DNA of 64,000 bases from Aporrectodea caliginosa (GCA_020284085.1 JACEVL010000974.1:1-64000); one strand, 5' to 3'. Numbered from the stretch's first letter, positions 24,874-35,539 are shown. Translations and numbers: made by a program. The notes: generated from the sequence alone by a model not told the origin.

Positions 24874-25667
24874 AGCAGGACAATACCCCCGGACAAAACC
24901 CCCCGGACAAAACCCCCGGACAATACCCCCCTGGACAAAACCCCCCCGGGATAAAACCCCCCGGACAAAACCCCCCGGTATAAAACCCACCAGCTCCGTA
25001 ATCAGGTGACAAATTGAAGAGGTGTTAAATAATCTAGCAAGTAACTGAAAAAGGTGTTAAAGGGTAGGTAGAGCCTAGAGATTCTGATCAACAGCACATT
25101 GAAGAGGTGCTAATCAACAGCCAAGTATAAAACCCCCCACCAGCTCCTTAATCAGGTGTTAATTAATGTAACAAGAGCAGAGGTGTTAATTCCAGTAGTG
25201 AGGGCAGGTAGAGCTATGAAGACCGTCTGAGTATAAGGGGCAGTGAAAATTTCATAGACAGTACAGTATTTGAAAAACTTTAGACAGAAAGCAGGCATGG
25301 AGTTTGTAGTATCAGGTAAGGGAAAACGTAAAGTTATATATAACGGCTACGTTTTTGTAAAGCAGAAACAGTTAGCTAATGGTATTACATCGTACGAGTG
25401 TGAGAAGCGCAGACAAAATAAAGAGAAACAGGGCGAAATATGTTAGCTTGAAAAAAATGTCCAAACAATACACATGTCATTGCATCATTACTTGCTAAGT
25501 AACCGCTTGCTTGAAATCTATTTAGACTATCTAGTCAATATTTTATTGTCAACAGTTATGAGTGGGGGGTTTTGTCCGGGGGGTTTTAAACCGGGGGGGT
25601 TTTGTCCAGGGGGTATTGTCCGGGGGTTTTGTCCGGGGGTTTTGTCCGGGGGTATTGTCCTAGACTC
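24874..25667 (+). mobile_element. fold-back, MULE-like element with G/C-rich tandem TIRs
   Basis: Both ends are arrays of the unit ggacaaaaccccc (left, 24878-24985) and its inverse gggggttttgtcc (right, 25563-25660), so the TIRs themselves are minisatellites. The flanks carry the direct repeat agatacttgggg (24862-24873 and 25668-25679), a TSD of about 9-12 bp. Long TIRs, a 9-12 bp TSD and an internal FLYWCH ORF fit a Mutator-like element reduced to 794 bp. The interior has two copies of caccagctcc(g/t)taatcaggtg (24988 and 25138) and a TATA-like tataagg at 25232. Confidence 0.65.
25297..25446 (+). CDS. truncated FLYWCH-type zinc-finger ORF (49 codons)
   Basis: The ORF starts with MEFVVSGKGKRKVIYNGYVF and continues VKQKQLANGITSYECEKRR. 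It matches the first half of a FLYWCH finger (F..S..GK....NGY.F.......G...Y.C), but stops before the second Cys and the HxH ligands. FLYWCH domains commonly precede MULE transposase domains in animal MULEs. A TATAAGG lies 65 bp upstream of the ATG, so the short ORF may still be transcribed. The 3' part of the transposase gene is deleted. Confidence 0.55.
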   Translation: MEFVVSGKGKRKVIYNGYVFVKQKQLANGITSYECEKRRQNKEKQGEIC

Positions 25668-25870
25668 AGATACTTGGGGCACATGGCCTTCTTCCGAGGG
25701 CGATGCATGATGGTTGCTGAAACAACAACTGCAGATGCGCCTTTTTAACTTTTGTAATGTGGGCACTACAGTAGGCCTACGCTGCTTCCGCTAAATTATG
25801 ACATAAGAACATTTAAAAAATCTGAAATAGTATTATTTTCCGTACTATCTGTAACCGTTTTTGCATGTAG

Positions 25871-26083
25871 CTCGAAGATCTGCCGACAGAGATGCTTTGC
25901 CGTTTACTTGTGACGGCCGTTGCTATGGAAGTGAAGGGCATGAAGCTGGCCAAATATGTCTGGAAAGAAAACGTTGATCCTGTTATATGCCGACTTCGAA
26001 CGGTCTGTTCGCAATGGAACGACATCCTTACGACCAACTTCTTTCGAAATCAACTCAACAGAGCGCTCGATGAACTGGGTTAG
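25871..26083 (+). CDS. F-box-like repeat protein, exon 4 (F-box-like domain, stop)
   Basis: The acceptor tttttgcatgtag is followed by a phase-0 frame: LEDLPTEMLCRLLVTAVAME, then VICRLRTVCSQWNDILTTNF and RALDELG, then TAG. 'LEDLP.E(M/V)L..LL' followed by 'LR.VC..W..I' is the F-box pattern that recruits Skp1 in SCF ubiquitin ligases. Joined to exon 3 it reads through as ...IDVE-LEDLPTEML with no phase conflict. No substrate-binding domain follows, so either the repeats serve that role or more exons exist past a weak alternative donor (ggttag at the stop). The symbol is left blank because orthology is unknown. Confidence 0.6.
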   Translation, partial: LEDLPTEMLCRLLVTAVAMEVKGMKLAKYVWKENVDPVICRLRTVCSQWNDILTTNFFRNQLNRALDELG

Positions 26084-26090
26084 TTCATTG

Positions 26091-26096
26091 AATAAA
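26091..26096 (+). terminator. poly(A) signal AATAAA of the F-box-like gene
   Basis: AATAAA lies 8 nt after the stop codon. The 3' UTR would therefore be short, and the G2 element starts about 55 bp downstream. Confidence 0.45.
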
Positions 26097-26151
26097 TACG
26101 CTTTATTCCTATTTTTCAAGAGACATTTATTCCTGCCTACAATATATATGT

Positions 26152-26710
26152 TGTAAGGTGCTACTTTACGAATGAAGACAACTCGTTGTTAGGGTAAAAA
26201 AGAATGTATATTATAAAACCAAATCCGTAATAGTAACACACATACAACCTTATCGAAGAACATCAGATCCTCACGTCTCCTTGTCTCGAGAACGGTGAAC
26301 ATCAAACAAACAACTTGGTTGGCCACAGCGGACACGAAACCAACAGTTTTAACTAGTTAACTAGAACTTGTCTAGTACATGGAAGTCTTGGTCAGTTCTA
26401 CTGAAAATTCGACACCACACGGCAACAGGCCTAACGAAAACTGCCAAGCTTCGACGACGATTCTTTCACATTGGTTTAAATAGGAGAGAACACTCCTTCT
26501 TAACTATACATGATATATTTCATCAACTATCCTATTTTCTGTCTCTGTTACAGTAACGATATTCGTATATTTCTAGTAAGCATAACATCACGCCTACTTT
26601 TTATATATAGTTCAGTTCCATACTAAATATATGTAGCTTTATCCAGAATGTCTCTTCAATCTAGGACAAAGTACCGTAAACAGTGTCTCGGTTGGGAAGG
26701 TCTCCCAACA
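26152..26710 (-). mobile_element. G2 3' LTR
   Basis: A 559-bp copy starting TGTAAGGTGC and ending CTCCCAACA on the plus strand. It differs from the other LTR by a few substitutions and 1-bp indels (for example tctcgag versus tcttgag, acagtaacg versus acagtacg). Confidence 0.9.
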
Positions 26711-26726
26711 TACCCCCCAACCACTA
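26711..26726 (-). promoter_or_regulatory. G2 polypurine tract
   Basis: On the minus strand GTGGTTGGGGGGTA directly precedes the 3' LTR, the expected position for the plus-strand primer. Confidence 0.65.
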
Positions 26727-26853
26727 CGAGAGAAAACCTATCGGTTTTCGACCACACGATAACACAAAACCAAACACAAAAATGAACCACGCAAAAACAA
26801 AAACACAGCACGCAATCCCCAACACTAACACTACCCAGCAATACAATCGAAGA

Positions 26854-27153
26854 TCACACAGGCGACGGACGACTCAAAAGATCAGGCATCCAGTTCTCTT
26901 TTTCCGGTCGATGCTTAATGTCTAGAGTGTACTGTTGCAACTCAAGACTCCATCGCAATAATTTCTGATTTGAATTTGCCATTGTATTTATGAACTGTAA
27001 CGGACTGTGATCTGTGTAAACCAAGACCGGCGAAGACCCAAAGTAGACGCTGCACGCTCGCACAGCTGTCACAAGCGCCAAGGCCTCCTTCTCGATCGTC
27101 GAATAGTGCATCTCATGAATCCTCAGTTTCCGACTCAGAAAACATATCGGATG
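26854..27153 (-). pseudogene. G2 RNase H C-terminal remnant
   Basis: About 99 codons show HPICFLSRKL, the MHYSTIEKEALAL helix (catalytic Glu), LVYTDHSPLQF (catalytic Asp) and the terminal LDIKHRPEKENWMPDLLSRP. This is the classic end of Ty3/gypsy RNase H. The first catalytic Asp and all of the RT are absent. The ORF continues upstream (to 27687) into sequence I cannot relate to RT. Confidence 0.8.
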
Positions 27154-27596
27154 TTCCACGTACAACATCATCACCACCATGAAGAACATGAGCACCGTCA
27201 AGTTCCTCCGATTGGAACATAGTCGTCGATCTCGACAACTTCTGCCATCGTTTCTCCCATCCTGACATCTCATCCTGCTAGTCATCTGCAAATATACATC
27301 TAACGCACCCACATAAGATTTCTCTTTTAACAATTCACATTCATTTGCCTTGTGTGCACAAATCGGTAGCCATACTACTTCAACCTTCCACAAACATCCT
27401 TCCAACAAACACTCTGTAAACAACCACACCAAACATTTCCTGTATGTCAACCCTTGAAACTGTACCAAGCACACACTCCAATTACTGTAACCATTTCTGA
27501 TGTGTAATACCAATGCTACAGCTATTGACATACACCCATCAGTCATGCCACCATGCAACCATATCAACATCCAAGCATGTTCCAAAGTACCTTGTA

Positions 27597-29540
27597 CTAA
27601 CACCAATGCAATGCACCTCCACAACTTATATATTTGCCATTCACCACTCTGTTCAAGAAACCATGCATGAATATCCACATTTTCCATTTTACATTCACTT
27701 CAGTCAACATACCTTTACGCCACTCTTTCACACACCAATTCTTCCGTGAATCTGATACGCATAATTCATTCTTGACCACATCTTCTACATTTCGCAAATC
27801 CACTTCCACTGTTTTAAGCAACCTGCTTACACCTTCATTCGATTCGTTGTCCACTTCGACATACCCTCGATTCATCTCCTCGACCTTCGACTCGTCAAGC
27901 ATGAAGGAACAAACAACATGTACATTATCCACAATGCATTCCTTTAAGTTTATCAATTTCCCTGGTACGTCCTCCATTGTACATTCATCTTCAACCCTTT
28001 CAAACATAACACAATTTTTCGAAGTCAACATTGAAACAACATTATTGTACTTGACTAACGACAACTCATTCTTCTCTCCTGCGTACGTCTTCAATTCAAC
28101 TAATGATCTCCTCAAACCATTTTCAATTCCTTCATTCATCACATCCTTGCTCAACACAATTTCACTGACATTTGACAATCGTTCAAGCTTCCGTTCACAC
28201 AACTCATTTACGCCTTCTAAATCCAACTCATTCACACCAGACCACCAAACATCACACAACAATCTATTCATTATCTTCTGTGTGCTTAACTGACCACTCG
28301 ACAGATTGTCATATTCCACTTGTATTACTTTATTCCTCCCATCCGTAGGTACAACAACCTGTTTGACCTCAATGCCATCATGAGTTATTTTATTTAGCCC
28401 ATTATCTACTAAGAAATCACGAGACACCTCATACGCACTCTGTTCACTCAGTGAGTGTTCTGATTTAACCAACTCAAACAAAGGCTTCATCATAACATCC
28501 GTGTTTTGTAACTGAATTAAATCATTTCGAGGCACAATTTCTCCTATATCTGACTTAATGACATCATTTTCGTCAAACAATTCACCCACACATGACAAGC
28601 TCAAATCCTCTTCCACTAGTTTCCCCTGTGTACTAGCATGAGCGTTCACGGCATCTTTATTCCCCATGACAGCCCTATCCAATGCTACTAAGTCTTGTGC
28701 TCTAGTTACCGCAGTAATGTCCACAGGTCCCATGTCTGCCAGATCATTTCCTATGAGTACATCTACTCCTTCAGGTAACTTATCAATTAAGCCACATAAC
28801 ACTTTTCCCTTCACTCTTTCCGAATCCAAGTTAATTTCCACTAAAGGAATCTCAATGGGATCTCCCACTACACCCTGAATCAACCTATTTTCCTTTGTGT
28901 CTTTAAACTCATCATTTTCTAATCTTTCCCTGCTAACCAAAGTTTGCAATGAACCTGAATCCCTCAACAACACTATCTGACGCCGTGTACCTTCATGCCC
29001 ATACAACCATGCATTTGAACAAAAAGGTCTACAACTATCATGCACTTGCATTGAACCTTGCGAGTTTTCAGTATAGCAGCTGTCATTCCCCACTAACTGA
29101 ACAGATTTTGGATTAGTTTCATAATTTCGTTGCCCATTACTTTCATTTCTACTTTTCAAATGCCAACAATTTGAAACCACATGTCCTTTTCCTCCACAAA
29201 ACCCACAAGCTGCTGGTGATCCCAAACTTCTAGGAAAAGCCAATTTATTTGTCTTTTTAGGTGACCTCCAACCAGAATTCCACGGTTTGTTCTCAAATTT
29301 CGGTGCGTTTGAGTATTGTCCCCAATTTCCTTTTTCCATATTCAAATCCATTTTTGTTTCACCTCTGAATCCTCCAAATGTTTCCACTTTAAATGGTTTG
29401 TACAAAATAGCAAATTCATCTGCTAATGTGGCTGCTTCACTCAAACTCCCAGGTTTTTTTTCAATTACCCATCTATGAAGTTCTATTGGTAAACAATTCA
29501 CAAATTGTTCCAACTTCACTACTTCCATGAGTTTATCCAC
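27597..29540 (-). CDS. G2 nucleocapsid-protease ORF with integrase-finger remnant and unknown tail
   Basis: The 647-codon ORF begins in the last part of Gag. It has a CCHC knuckle (CGFCGGKGHVVSNC), then a retropepsin-type motif LLRDSGSLQTLV with a later VDVLIGNDLADMG. A stretch VVVPTDGRNKVIQVEY followed by NRLLCDVWWSGVNEL resembles a decayed HHCC integrase finger. The remaining roughly 300 residues are rich in V, N, E and L and show no DDE core and no RT motifs. Upstream it is separated from gag by a frameshift near 29541-29575. The long open tail is unexplained: either decay without stops or a replacement sequence. Confidence 0.7.
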   Translation of the reverse strand: MDKLMEVVKLEQFVNCLPIELHRWVIEKKPGSLSEAATLADEFAILYKPFKVETFGGFRGETKMDLNMEKGNWGQYSNAPKFENKPWNSGWRSPKKTNKLAFPRSLGSPAACGFCGGKGHVVSNCWHLKSRNESNGQRNYETNPKSVQLVGNDSCYTENSQGSMQVHDSCRPFCSNAWLYGHEGTRRQIVLLRDSGSLQTLVSRERLENDEFKDTKENRLIQGVVGDPIEIPLVEINLDSERVKGKVLCGLIDKLPEGVDVLIGNDLADMGPVDITAVTRAQDLVALDRAVMGNKDAVNAHASTQGKLVEEDLSLSCVGELFDENDVIKSDIGEIVPRNDLIQLQNTDVMMKPLFELVKSEHSLSEQSAYEVSRDFLVDNGLNKITHDGIEVKQVVVPTDGRNKVIQVEYDNLSSGQLSTQKIMNRLLCDVWWSGVNELDLEGVNELCERKLERLSNVSEIVLSKDVMNEGIENGLRRSLVELKTYAGEKNELSLVKYNNVVSMLTSKNCVMFERVEDECTMEDVPGKLINLKECIVDNVHVVCSFMLDESKVEEMNRGYVEVDNESNEGVSRLLKTVEVDLRNVEDVVKNELCVSDSRKNWCVKEWRKGMLTEVNVKWKMWIFMHGFLNRVVNGKYISCGGALHWC

Positions 29541-30661
29541 TTCTTTCGTAGCACCTTCCCCTCAATCCAACTGTTAAATGGCAAACTCATTCGAAAAGCA
29601 AAATTTGAATATGTCTCCAAATTTCCTTTTTTCATTGTTCTGAACCGTTTTCTATAAAAGTCCGGAACACGAGCATAAGCTCTCAATAATGCTTGCTTCA
29701 GAATGTCATAGTCTTGACATTCCTCCACACTGAGCTCTGAGAACACTTTCTGTGCCTTGCCAGTTAACTGAGTATGAATGAGTCCCGTCCATTTATCTTT
29801 TGGAAATTTATGTATTTGCATTGCTTTTTCAAATGCCAACAAGTAATGTTCAACATCCAATTCATCAAATTTCGGAACAAATTTTACTGCATTCGACATT
29901 CGAAACCCTTGATCCATGTCATCATGCTCACTTAGGCCTACATTATTTTCCAATTTCTTCAATTTTAACTCATGTTGTCTTATTTTGTCTTTTTCTTGCT
30001 GTTCTAATTCCAACTGTAGCTTATTCTGAGCTGCATCTGCTTCCACTCTCATTCTTCTCTCCAATACCTCCGCTTCCAATTTTATTTTCCTTTCCTCTGC
30101 TTCTAATCTCTCAGCTGCTACTACAGATTCTAATTTTATTTTCCTTTCCTCTGCTTCTAATCTCTCAGCTGCTACTACAGATTCTAATTTTATTTTCCTT
30201 TCCTCTGCTTCCAATTGTCTTTTATCCGCTTCAGCCTTAGCTTCTATCTGGCTTTTATCCGCTCCAGCCTTAGCTTTACGTTCCTCCGCTGCTTCTTCTA
30301 ACTTTTTCGCTTCCACTTCTAACCTTCTTGCTTCATTTTCTGCTTCCAACTTAAGCTTAAACATTGCAAACTCAACCTCTTCTTTCTTCTGCTGTCTTTC
30401 TGCTTCCTCTCTCTTAAATTGTCAATCAGCCTCTTCTGCTTCCTTTGCTGCTTTTAACTCTAACGACTTGCTTTTTATTCTCAATTCCTCAAGCATAGCC
30501 TTAGACGGAGATACTAACTTTGCTAACATCTTTTGCATCTGTGCTTTACTTAAACCTTTTGCTTCCTTACCTAAGCGTTCTAACTCAACTTTTAATTCTT
30601 CAACCGAACAGTCAAAGACATCTTCAAGCGTTAACGCTTTTGCTGCTACAGGCGACTCCAT
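29541..30661 (-). pseudogene. G2 gag (SAP-like start, coiled coil, capsid), interrupted
   Basis: The start at 30661 reads MESPVAAKALTLEDVF, then a SAP-like helix-turn-helix (VEELKVELERLGK...LSKAQMQKMLAKL). An in-frame TGA at 30422-30424 interrupts an otherwise continuous frame. It is followed by a long charged coiled coil with tandem (L/E)AEERKIKLE repeats (about 30090-30220), and then a SCAN/capsid-like helical domain (KFVPKFDELDVEHYLLAFEK; YARVPDFYRKRFRTM). A frameshift near 29560 moves the frame to the 27597-29540 ORF. Gag would form the particle; this copy cannot make it intact. Confidence 0.75.
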
Positions 30662-30842
30662 TTTGCCTGCTTTTCTCTAGTCTATTCTAGACTTACTCAA
30701 ATTATTTTCAGCTCTGTTGCCAAAACTTTCACTACGAAATTTCCTTTTCAAAGGTTTAATTTCCCCGTTTTGTCTCTAGACTCTTTTAGAAAAGTCCCTA
30801 CAAAATTTTCGCTTTTAGACTTTTCGCATTAACGTCACTTTT

Positions 30843-30857
30843 GGACGAAGCCCCCCA
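30843..30857 (-). promoter_or_regulatory. G2 primer-binding site, tRNA-Pro-like
   Basis: Two bases after the 5' LTR the minus strand reads TGGGGGGCTTCGTCC. This resembles the tRNA-Pro site TGGGGGCTCGTCC, with two extra bases. Confidence 0.55.
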
Positions 30858-30859
30858 AA

Positions 30860-31416
30860 TGTAAGGTGCTACTTTACGAATGAAGACAACTCGTTGTTAG
30901 GGTAAAAAAGAATGTATATTATAAAACCAAATCCGTAATAGTAACACACATACAACCTTATCGAAGAACATCAGATCCTCACGTCTCCTTGTCTTGAGAA
31001 CGGTGAACATCAAACAAACAACTTGGTTGGCCACAGCGGACACGAAACCAACAGTTTAACTAGTTAACTAGAACTTATCTAGTACATGGAAGTCTTGGTC
31101 AGTTCTACTGAAAATTCGACACCACACGGCAACAGGCCTAACGAAAACTGCCAAGCTTCGACGACGATTCTTTCACATTGGTTTAAATAGGAGAGAACAC
31201 TCCTTCTTAACTATACATGATATATTTCATCAACTATCCTATTTTCTGTCTCTGTTACAGTACGATATTCGTATATTTCTAGTAAGCATAACATCACGCC
31301 TACTTTTTATATATAGTTCAGTTCCATACTAAATATATGTAGCTTTATCCAGAATGTCTCTTCAATCTAGGACAAAGTACCGTAAACAGTGTCTCGGTTG
31401 GGAAGGTCTCCCAACA
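30860..31416 (-). mobile_element. G2 5' LTR
   Basis: A 557-bp direct repeat of 26152-26710. It is flanked outside by ATGT (31417-31420) and inside by the primer-binding site. Confidence 0.9.
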
Positions 31417-31509
31417 ATGTATATATATATATATGAAGACGTGACATTGCAATTACGGTCATTTTAGTAAGTGACTAAAGGCAGGAACGGGAGGCGCTTG
31501 AGGGAATTA

Positions 31510-31992
31510 TCCGTAGGTTGGTACGCCAAGAGTACTTACCTCCATCTTCTCCCTCATTTGAGACTCTCTGCAGTAATGTGGATACTAGACTCTTTGCCTG
31601 TATTCTGCACAATCCTTGTCATGTGTTGCATAAATTGTTACCGCCTATCAAGCAATCGCGCTTCTCCATGCGCCACGGTCCCATAACCGTGAGCTTCCCA
31701 TGTTTGACAACCTGTCTCAGAAATGCTTCCTTGCCCGGATGCTATACAAGTAAACTATGTTTTCCTAGACCTGGCTATTTAAACCCTTCATTTTTTCCTA
31801 TGACTAGCCCTATCTCTTCTTCCTCTGTATTCCTCGTGATGTATACAATAAAGCTTCTCATTCAATTCATTGGTTGCATATATAATTTTTTTTATTGTTT
31901 GAATGTATTAATCTTGCCATGTACAGTGCTGTGCGTTTGCTAGTGCTTCCCAATAAAGGATATACTTACTTACTTACTTACTTACTCTTAAG
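31510..31992 (+). pseudogene. LINE ORF2 C-terminus with (CTTA)n tail
   Basis: The frame 31518-31773 includes CHVLHKLLPPIKQSRFSMRH and CLTTCLRNASLPGCY, the 'HVLH.LLPP...' C-terminal signature of jockey/CR1-type LINEs. After the stop comes a 3' UTR with cccaataaaggatata and a cttacttacttactt tail. A second, shorter copy of its end is at 39125-39330. Confidence 0.65.
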
Positions 31993-32043
31993 CTAACTTT
32001 GAGACAATCATGAGTATGAAGTGTTAGTGACTTCATTTTTCTT

Positions 32044-32337
32044 AGCCTCGGAACATTAGGGCGATTGGCCACCTCTCTCGCCACCTGCTCTTCCCATTGA
32101 GGAAGTACGGTAAGTGTGTAATGTAGACCTGAAACGGTTAAGGGGGGAAAGGAGCCGCAATCTTAAAGGAAATTTCTGACCTGGCTAGGAGTTGAACCCG
32201 AACTCTCCACTGACAAAACATCACGGTTACCACAAGACTGCAAACGAAGTACCGGATGCAGGCTTGCAGATCCTAATAAACTCATGTACAGAGCCCTTTC
32301 CTTCGGCCTCGGCTATGCTACGGCGCTATAAAAATCA
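32044..32337 (-). mobile_element. possible tRNA-derived SINE (weak)
   Basis: On the minus strand a B-box-like gttcgggttcaactcc (32188-32205) follows a tRNA-like head. A cggcgctataaaaatcatc tail and a (TTA)n run lie next to it. No second copy is in the window. Confidence 0.35.
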
Positions 32338-32440
<103 letters not shown>

Positions 32441-32484
32441 GCCCTGAGGTACTTCATTCCCCAGGGTGTTGTATTCTGGAACGG

Positions 32485-33000
32485 CTACCCCTCATCCATG
32501 TCAATTAATGGTTTAATAAAGGAACCACTGAAAGCAACAGCGTTGAAGCGTTGTATTGTAATGGATATACGCTGGAATAAGAAGCTGGACTCTCTAGGTT
32601 CGCCGGTTGCGTGTGTCAGATGGCGTCCCAGGTCTGAGATAAAATCCAGGCCTTTGCTGTTGATTGGACCTAGCGTTTCCATAGCAATCGGAATGAAAAC
32701 GTGAGTGTTAAGGAGGGCGGAGTATTTCTGGTTCTTTCTGTCCTCTGCCAAGCCGGCCGCTGCTCCGGCTCGGGTGGCTGATGCGGCCAGGTAGGATGGT
32801 GCTAGCGTATCCACCACCGTGGCATCCCACACCAGGCCTCTGCCGGCTCTCCATGGAATAAGAGTGATGCCATCCGGTCTTTTTCCGTCCGATCGAAGCA
32901 GGCCTTGCGGTTCCTTGGTCGTCGGGAACCCTGCTTTAACTAGAGCCCGGTAGAACAGGTCGTTGAGGACACCATGGCGAGCCACACGGCCAAAGCCCAG
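32485..33000 (-). CDS. LINE-type C-terminal nuclease-like domain (open, about 170 codons)
   Basis: An intact frame reads RVARHGVLNDLFYRALVKAG, RSDGKRPDGITLIPW, LVWDATVVDTLAPSYLAASA, KYSALLNTHVFIPIAMETLG and REASFL-like ESSFLFQRISITIQRFNAV before a TAA. RPDG...W...WD.TV resembles a PD-(D/E)XK-type nuclease core and is a domain I know from many marine-invertebrate 'reverse transcriptase-like' genes. It is bracketed by (TTA)n and (ATA)n tracts, with the rest of any element missing. Confidence 0.6.
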   Translation of the reverse strand: MGFGRVARHGVLNDLFYRALVKAGFPTTKEPQGLLRSDGKRPDGITLIPWRAGRGLVWDATVVDTLAPSYLAASATRAGAAAGLAEDRKNQKYSALLNTHVFIPIAMETLGPINSKGLDFISDLGRHLTHATGEPRESSFLFQRISITIQRFNAVAFSGSFIKPLIDMDEG

Positions 33001-33001
33001 C

Positions 33002-33122
<121 letters not shown>

Positions 33123-33189
33123 ACATAACCATGATTTTTATTGCTTGAACCATTGTAGGCCTACACAACCTTGAACAATAATAATATTA

Positions 33190-33740
33190 TGCAGTTGACA
33201 TCATATGGTACAACAATAGGAGAACCCAAAAGGGCCGAAGCCCCGCTAGTTAGGGCCACCTGTATATCATCATAAATGATACGCGAATTGTTGAAAGTTG
33301 TTAAGGCATTAATCGTCCGATTAAATCCACGAAACCAGAAAGAGAACGAAAAGAAGTCCAGGTCGGAGTAAGACAACATAAAGAAGAAAGCAAAAATCAG
33401 AACGCAGAGCCCGCCGACCAGTTTGAGTGCCAACTGGAAGGCACAATTCAGCAATGTAGTCCGGAGCAGTACCAGTCGTAGCCTTCCAAACCAGCGTAGC
33501 AATTTTGAATTGCACACGATTAGCAAATGGAAGTCAGTGGAGCTCACGTCGCATGTAGTCGGATATGTGTGAATATTTTGGAAGATCAGCCAGAAGTCTG
33601 GCTGCTGCATTCTGAACGAGCTGAAGTTGATAAAGATGGAACTCAGGGAGGCTAAGGAGGACCCCATTACAGTAGTCAAGACGTGTGAGGACGAAATAGT
33701 GTATTATGGTTAATTTAAAATGCATAAATGTATGAAATTA
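33190..33740 (-). pseudogene. LINE ORF2 C-terminal fragment
   Basis: Minus frames give TRLDYCNGVLLSLPEF and YQLQLVQNAAARLLADLPKY (from 33725), then in another frame MQFKIATLVWKATTGTAPDY and IAELCLPV. These are the 'DYCN.LL.G......LQ..QN.AARL....K...H......LHWLP...RI.FK' region of L2-like LINEs. Frameshifts lie near 33520. Confidence 0.65.
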
Positions 33741-33979
33741 CTGCAATGAAAATTTGTATTAGGTCTTCACACATTGATTTTCATGACTTGGTGTTCAGTT
33801 AATTCACATAGAAACTTATAGTATAATACCGCGCCATTGAAATACCTCGCAAATGCGCTGCATACGCAAGTCTAACCGATGTAATTGTCCTAAATGATGG
33901 CAAAATTAATGTCCGTGAGAACTGAACCTACGCCAATATTCAAACAGTGCGCAGTACGTAATCTTAATCGAAGTCGTAA

Positions 33980-34340
33980 ACTCCGACATGTCTAATGCGC
34001 TATTCTAGAGCTAAGCGAAGGGCACCAGCTTATTAACAAGCGCTGCGTCATATCAGAGGGAGAGCTCGGTATCCATTCGATCAGATTTCTGATCGACTGA
34101 ACACCGAGAGAGACCATAGAGATGAGGCAGAGCGGCTGCAGTGGCGAGTTTCGTTGAGGACGAGAAAGCTTGGAAGGCGGAAGACCGGATGGATTAAAGT
34201 AGGAATTCCTGAAGAAGTGAGACTTCAGTTTAGAATGGAAAGCCTGCAGGATCCATAGTTTACCGCAGCGGATTACCTGCGATACATCTCTAAACCACCC
34301 TCATACTCTAAAACTGAAAGCCACCCGGGTCATTTCTTAA
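33980..34340 (-). mobile_element. LINE 3' end (AAGCTGGTGCCC-tail family)
   Basis: The block cgaagggcaccagcttatta at 34017 is the reverse complement of the tail module at 3040 and 39055. FHSKLKSHF-like codons lie near 34225 on the minus strand (gacttcagtttagaatggaa). Confidence 0.55.
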
Positions 34341-35240
34341 GTTAACAGTGAATGGCGAAGAAGTAAAATCGCTTATAGTCCTCGCCGATAACATGCTCTT
34401 GACGGTTTCTCGACATTATTTCTGCACAAAGTTGCTGATGAATTGCTACCTTTCCTCGTGCAGTTCTGCAATTCTTTATTGGCTGAAGGATGCCTACCAG
34501 CGGAACAAAAGTGCTCAATTGCTAATCCATCCATGAAGAACCCGGGTCTGGATCCGGAAAACATGCCAACTACCGACAAATCTCAAATCTTACATTCCTA
34601 TCGAGAAAGTAGTTGCCCAGCAGGTGGTGAAGTACCTAGAAGCAAGTCACCTCATACCGAAGTTCCAGTCCGGTTTCAGTAAGCGACATTAGACTGAGAC
34701 TGTCCTGCTGAGACTCATCTCAGATATATGACTCTATTGATTCTGGTCGTGGGACACTTCTTGCTCTTCTGGATGTGAGCGCCGAGTTTGACACGGTCGA
34801 TCATCACATTCTGATCAAGCACCAAGTAACCTCCTTTAGAATCAACGAACGACCACTGGATAGGGTGTGCTCATTCCGGAATGCACGGTAAAAATTATGG
34901 TCATAATCGGCTCGAACACCAGTGCCATTCGTTATGCTTCTCTGGGAATGCGGATTAACCAATATGCCGATGACGTACAACAGTACTGTACCCCACATGC
35001 CACCCATATGACGCGCTTGCACGTGTATCTAGTACAAAGGGCAGTGTGTCAGAACTGCGGAATTGGATGAATCCTTCAATGACACAGTATTATTTGGCTT
35101 GGCACACGCCAGGCGCAGTCAAACATTACGAAAGTATACGACCAAGTTCCAATTCCATGATTCCCATTTCCAGCTTGTTGTCCGAGCTTCTGGACGGAGA
35201 CGACAATGGCGGATCGGGCGAACTTCCTTTGCAGGTCCTG
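34341..35240 (+). pseudogene. LINE reverse-transcriptase fragment
   Basis: Plus frames show FCNSLLAEGCLPAEQK, NPGLDPEN near 34545, YRQISNLTFLSRKV near 34570, and INQYADDVQQYC at about 34957, the catalytic YADD. Stops and frameshifts separate them. Confidence 0.65.
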
Positions 35241-35539
35241 CTTCTCTGAACTGCGCCAGCTGAAGAAAATGCAACAGAATAGGAAGAGGCTATTCTATGG
35301 ATAATCAGTGAACTTCCCTCATACAATAGCCAGTCTCACCGGATGAAAACCACTCCTACCGGATGCTCTCAGCTGCCTCATTTAGGACTCTTCATGAGAG
35401 TCCTGCGAGCTGGATCTGCTTCCTCCATTTATAATCAAAGAGTTTATTGACATTTCTTCCATTTTTTCTGTTATTATATAACTCCTCTCTCGCGCAGGGT
35501 TCTGTTCCAGTCCTACACAAAAGGGCAGTGGTGTTTTAA

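Larger units (their letters stand above)
26152..31416 (-). mobile_element. Gmr1-like LTR retrotransposon, family G2, with 4-bp TSD
   Basis: A complete insertion. The LTRs at 26152-26710 and 30860-31416 are nearly identical (TGTAAGG...CCCAACA), with ATGT as direct repeat on both outer sides (26148-26151 and 31417-31420). A primer-binding site and polypurine tract are in the right places for minus-strand orientation. The internal region is only about 4.15 kb. It holds gag, zinc knuckle, protease and the end of RNase H, but no integrase core or RT palm. RNase H abutting the 3' LTR is what a PR-IN-RT-RH (Gmr1) order predicts. The two LTRs differ by only a few changes, so the insertion is fairly young despite its broken gag. 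Confidence 0.9.

Noticed and set aside
24878..25660. Interstitial telomere
   Set aside because: The unit gggggttttgtcc is not a metazoan telomere repeat (TTAGGG), and the two arrays are inverted ends of one TSD-flanked element.
27634..28293. Plus-strand 219-codon ORF
   Set aside because: Antisense shadow of the G2 minus-strand ORF, with no domain.
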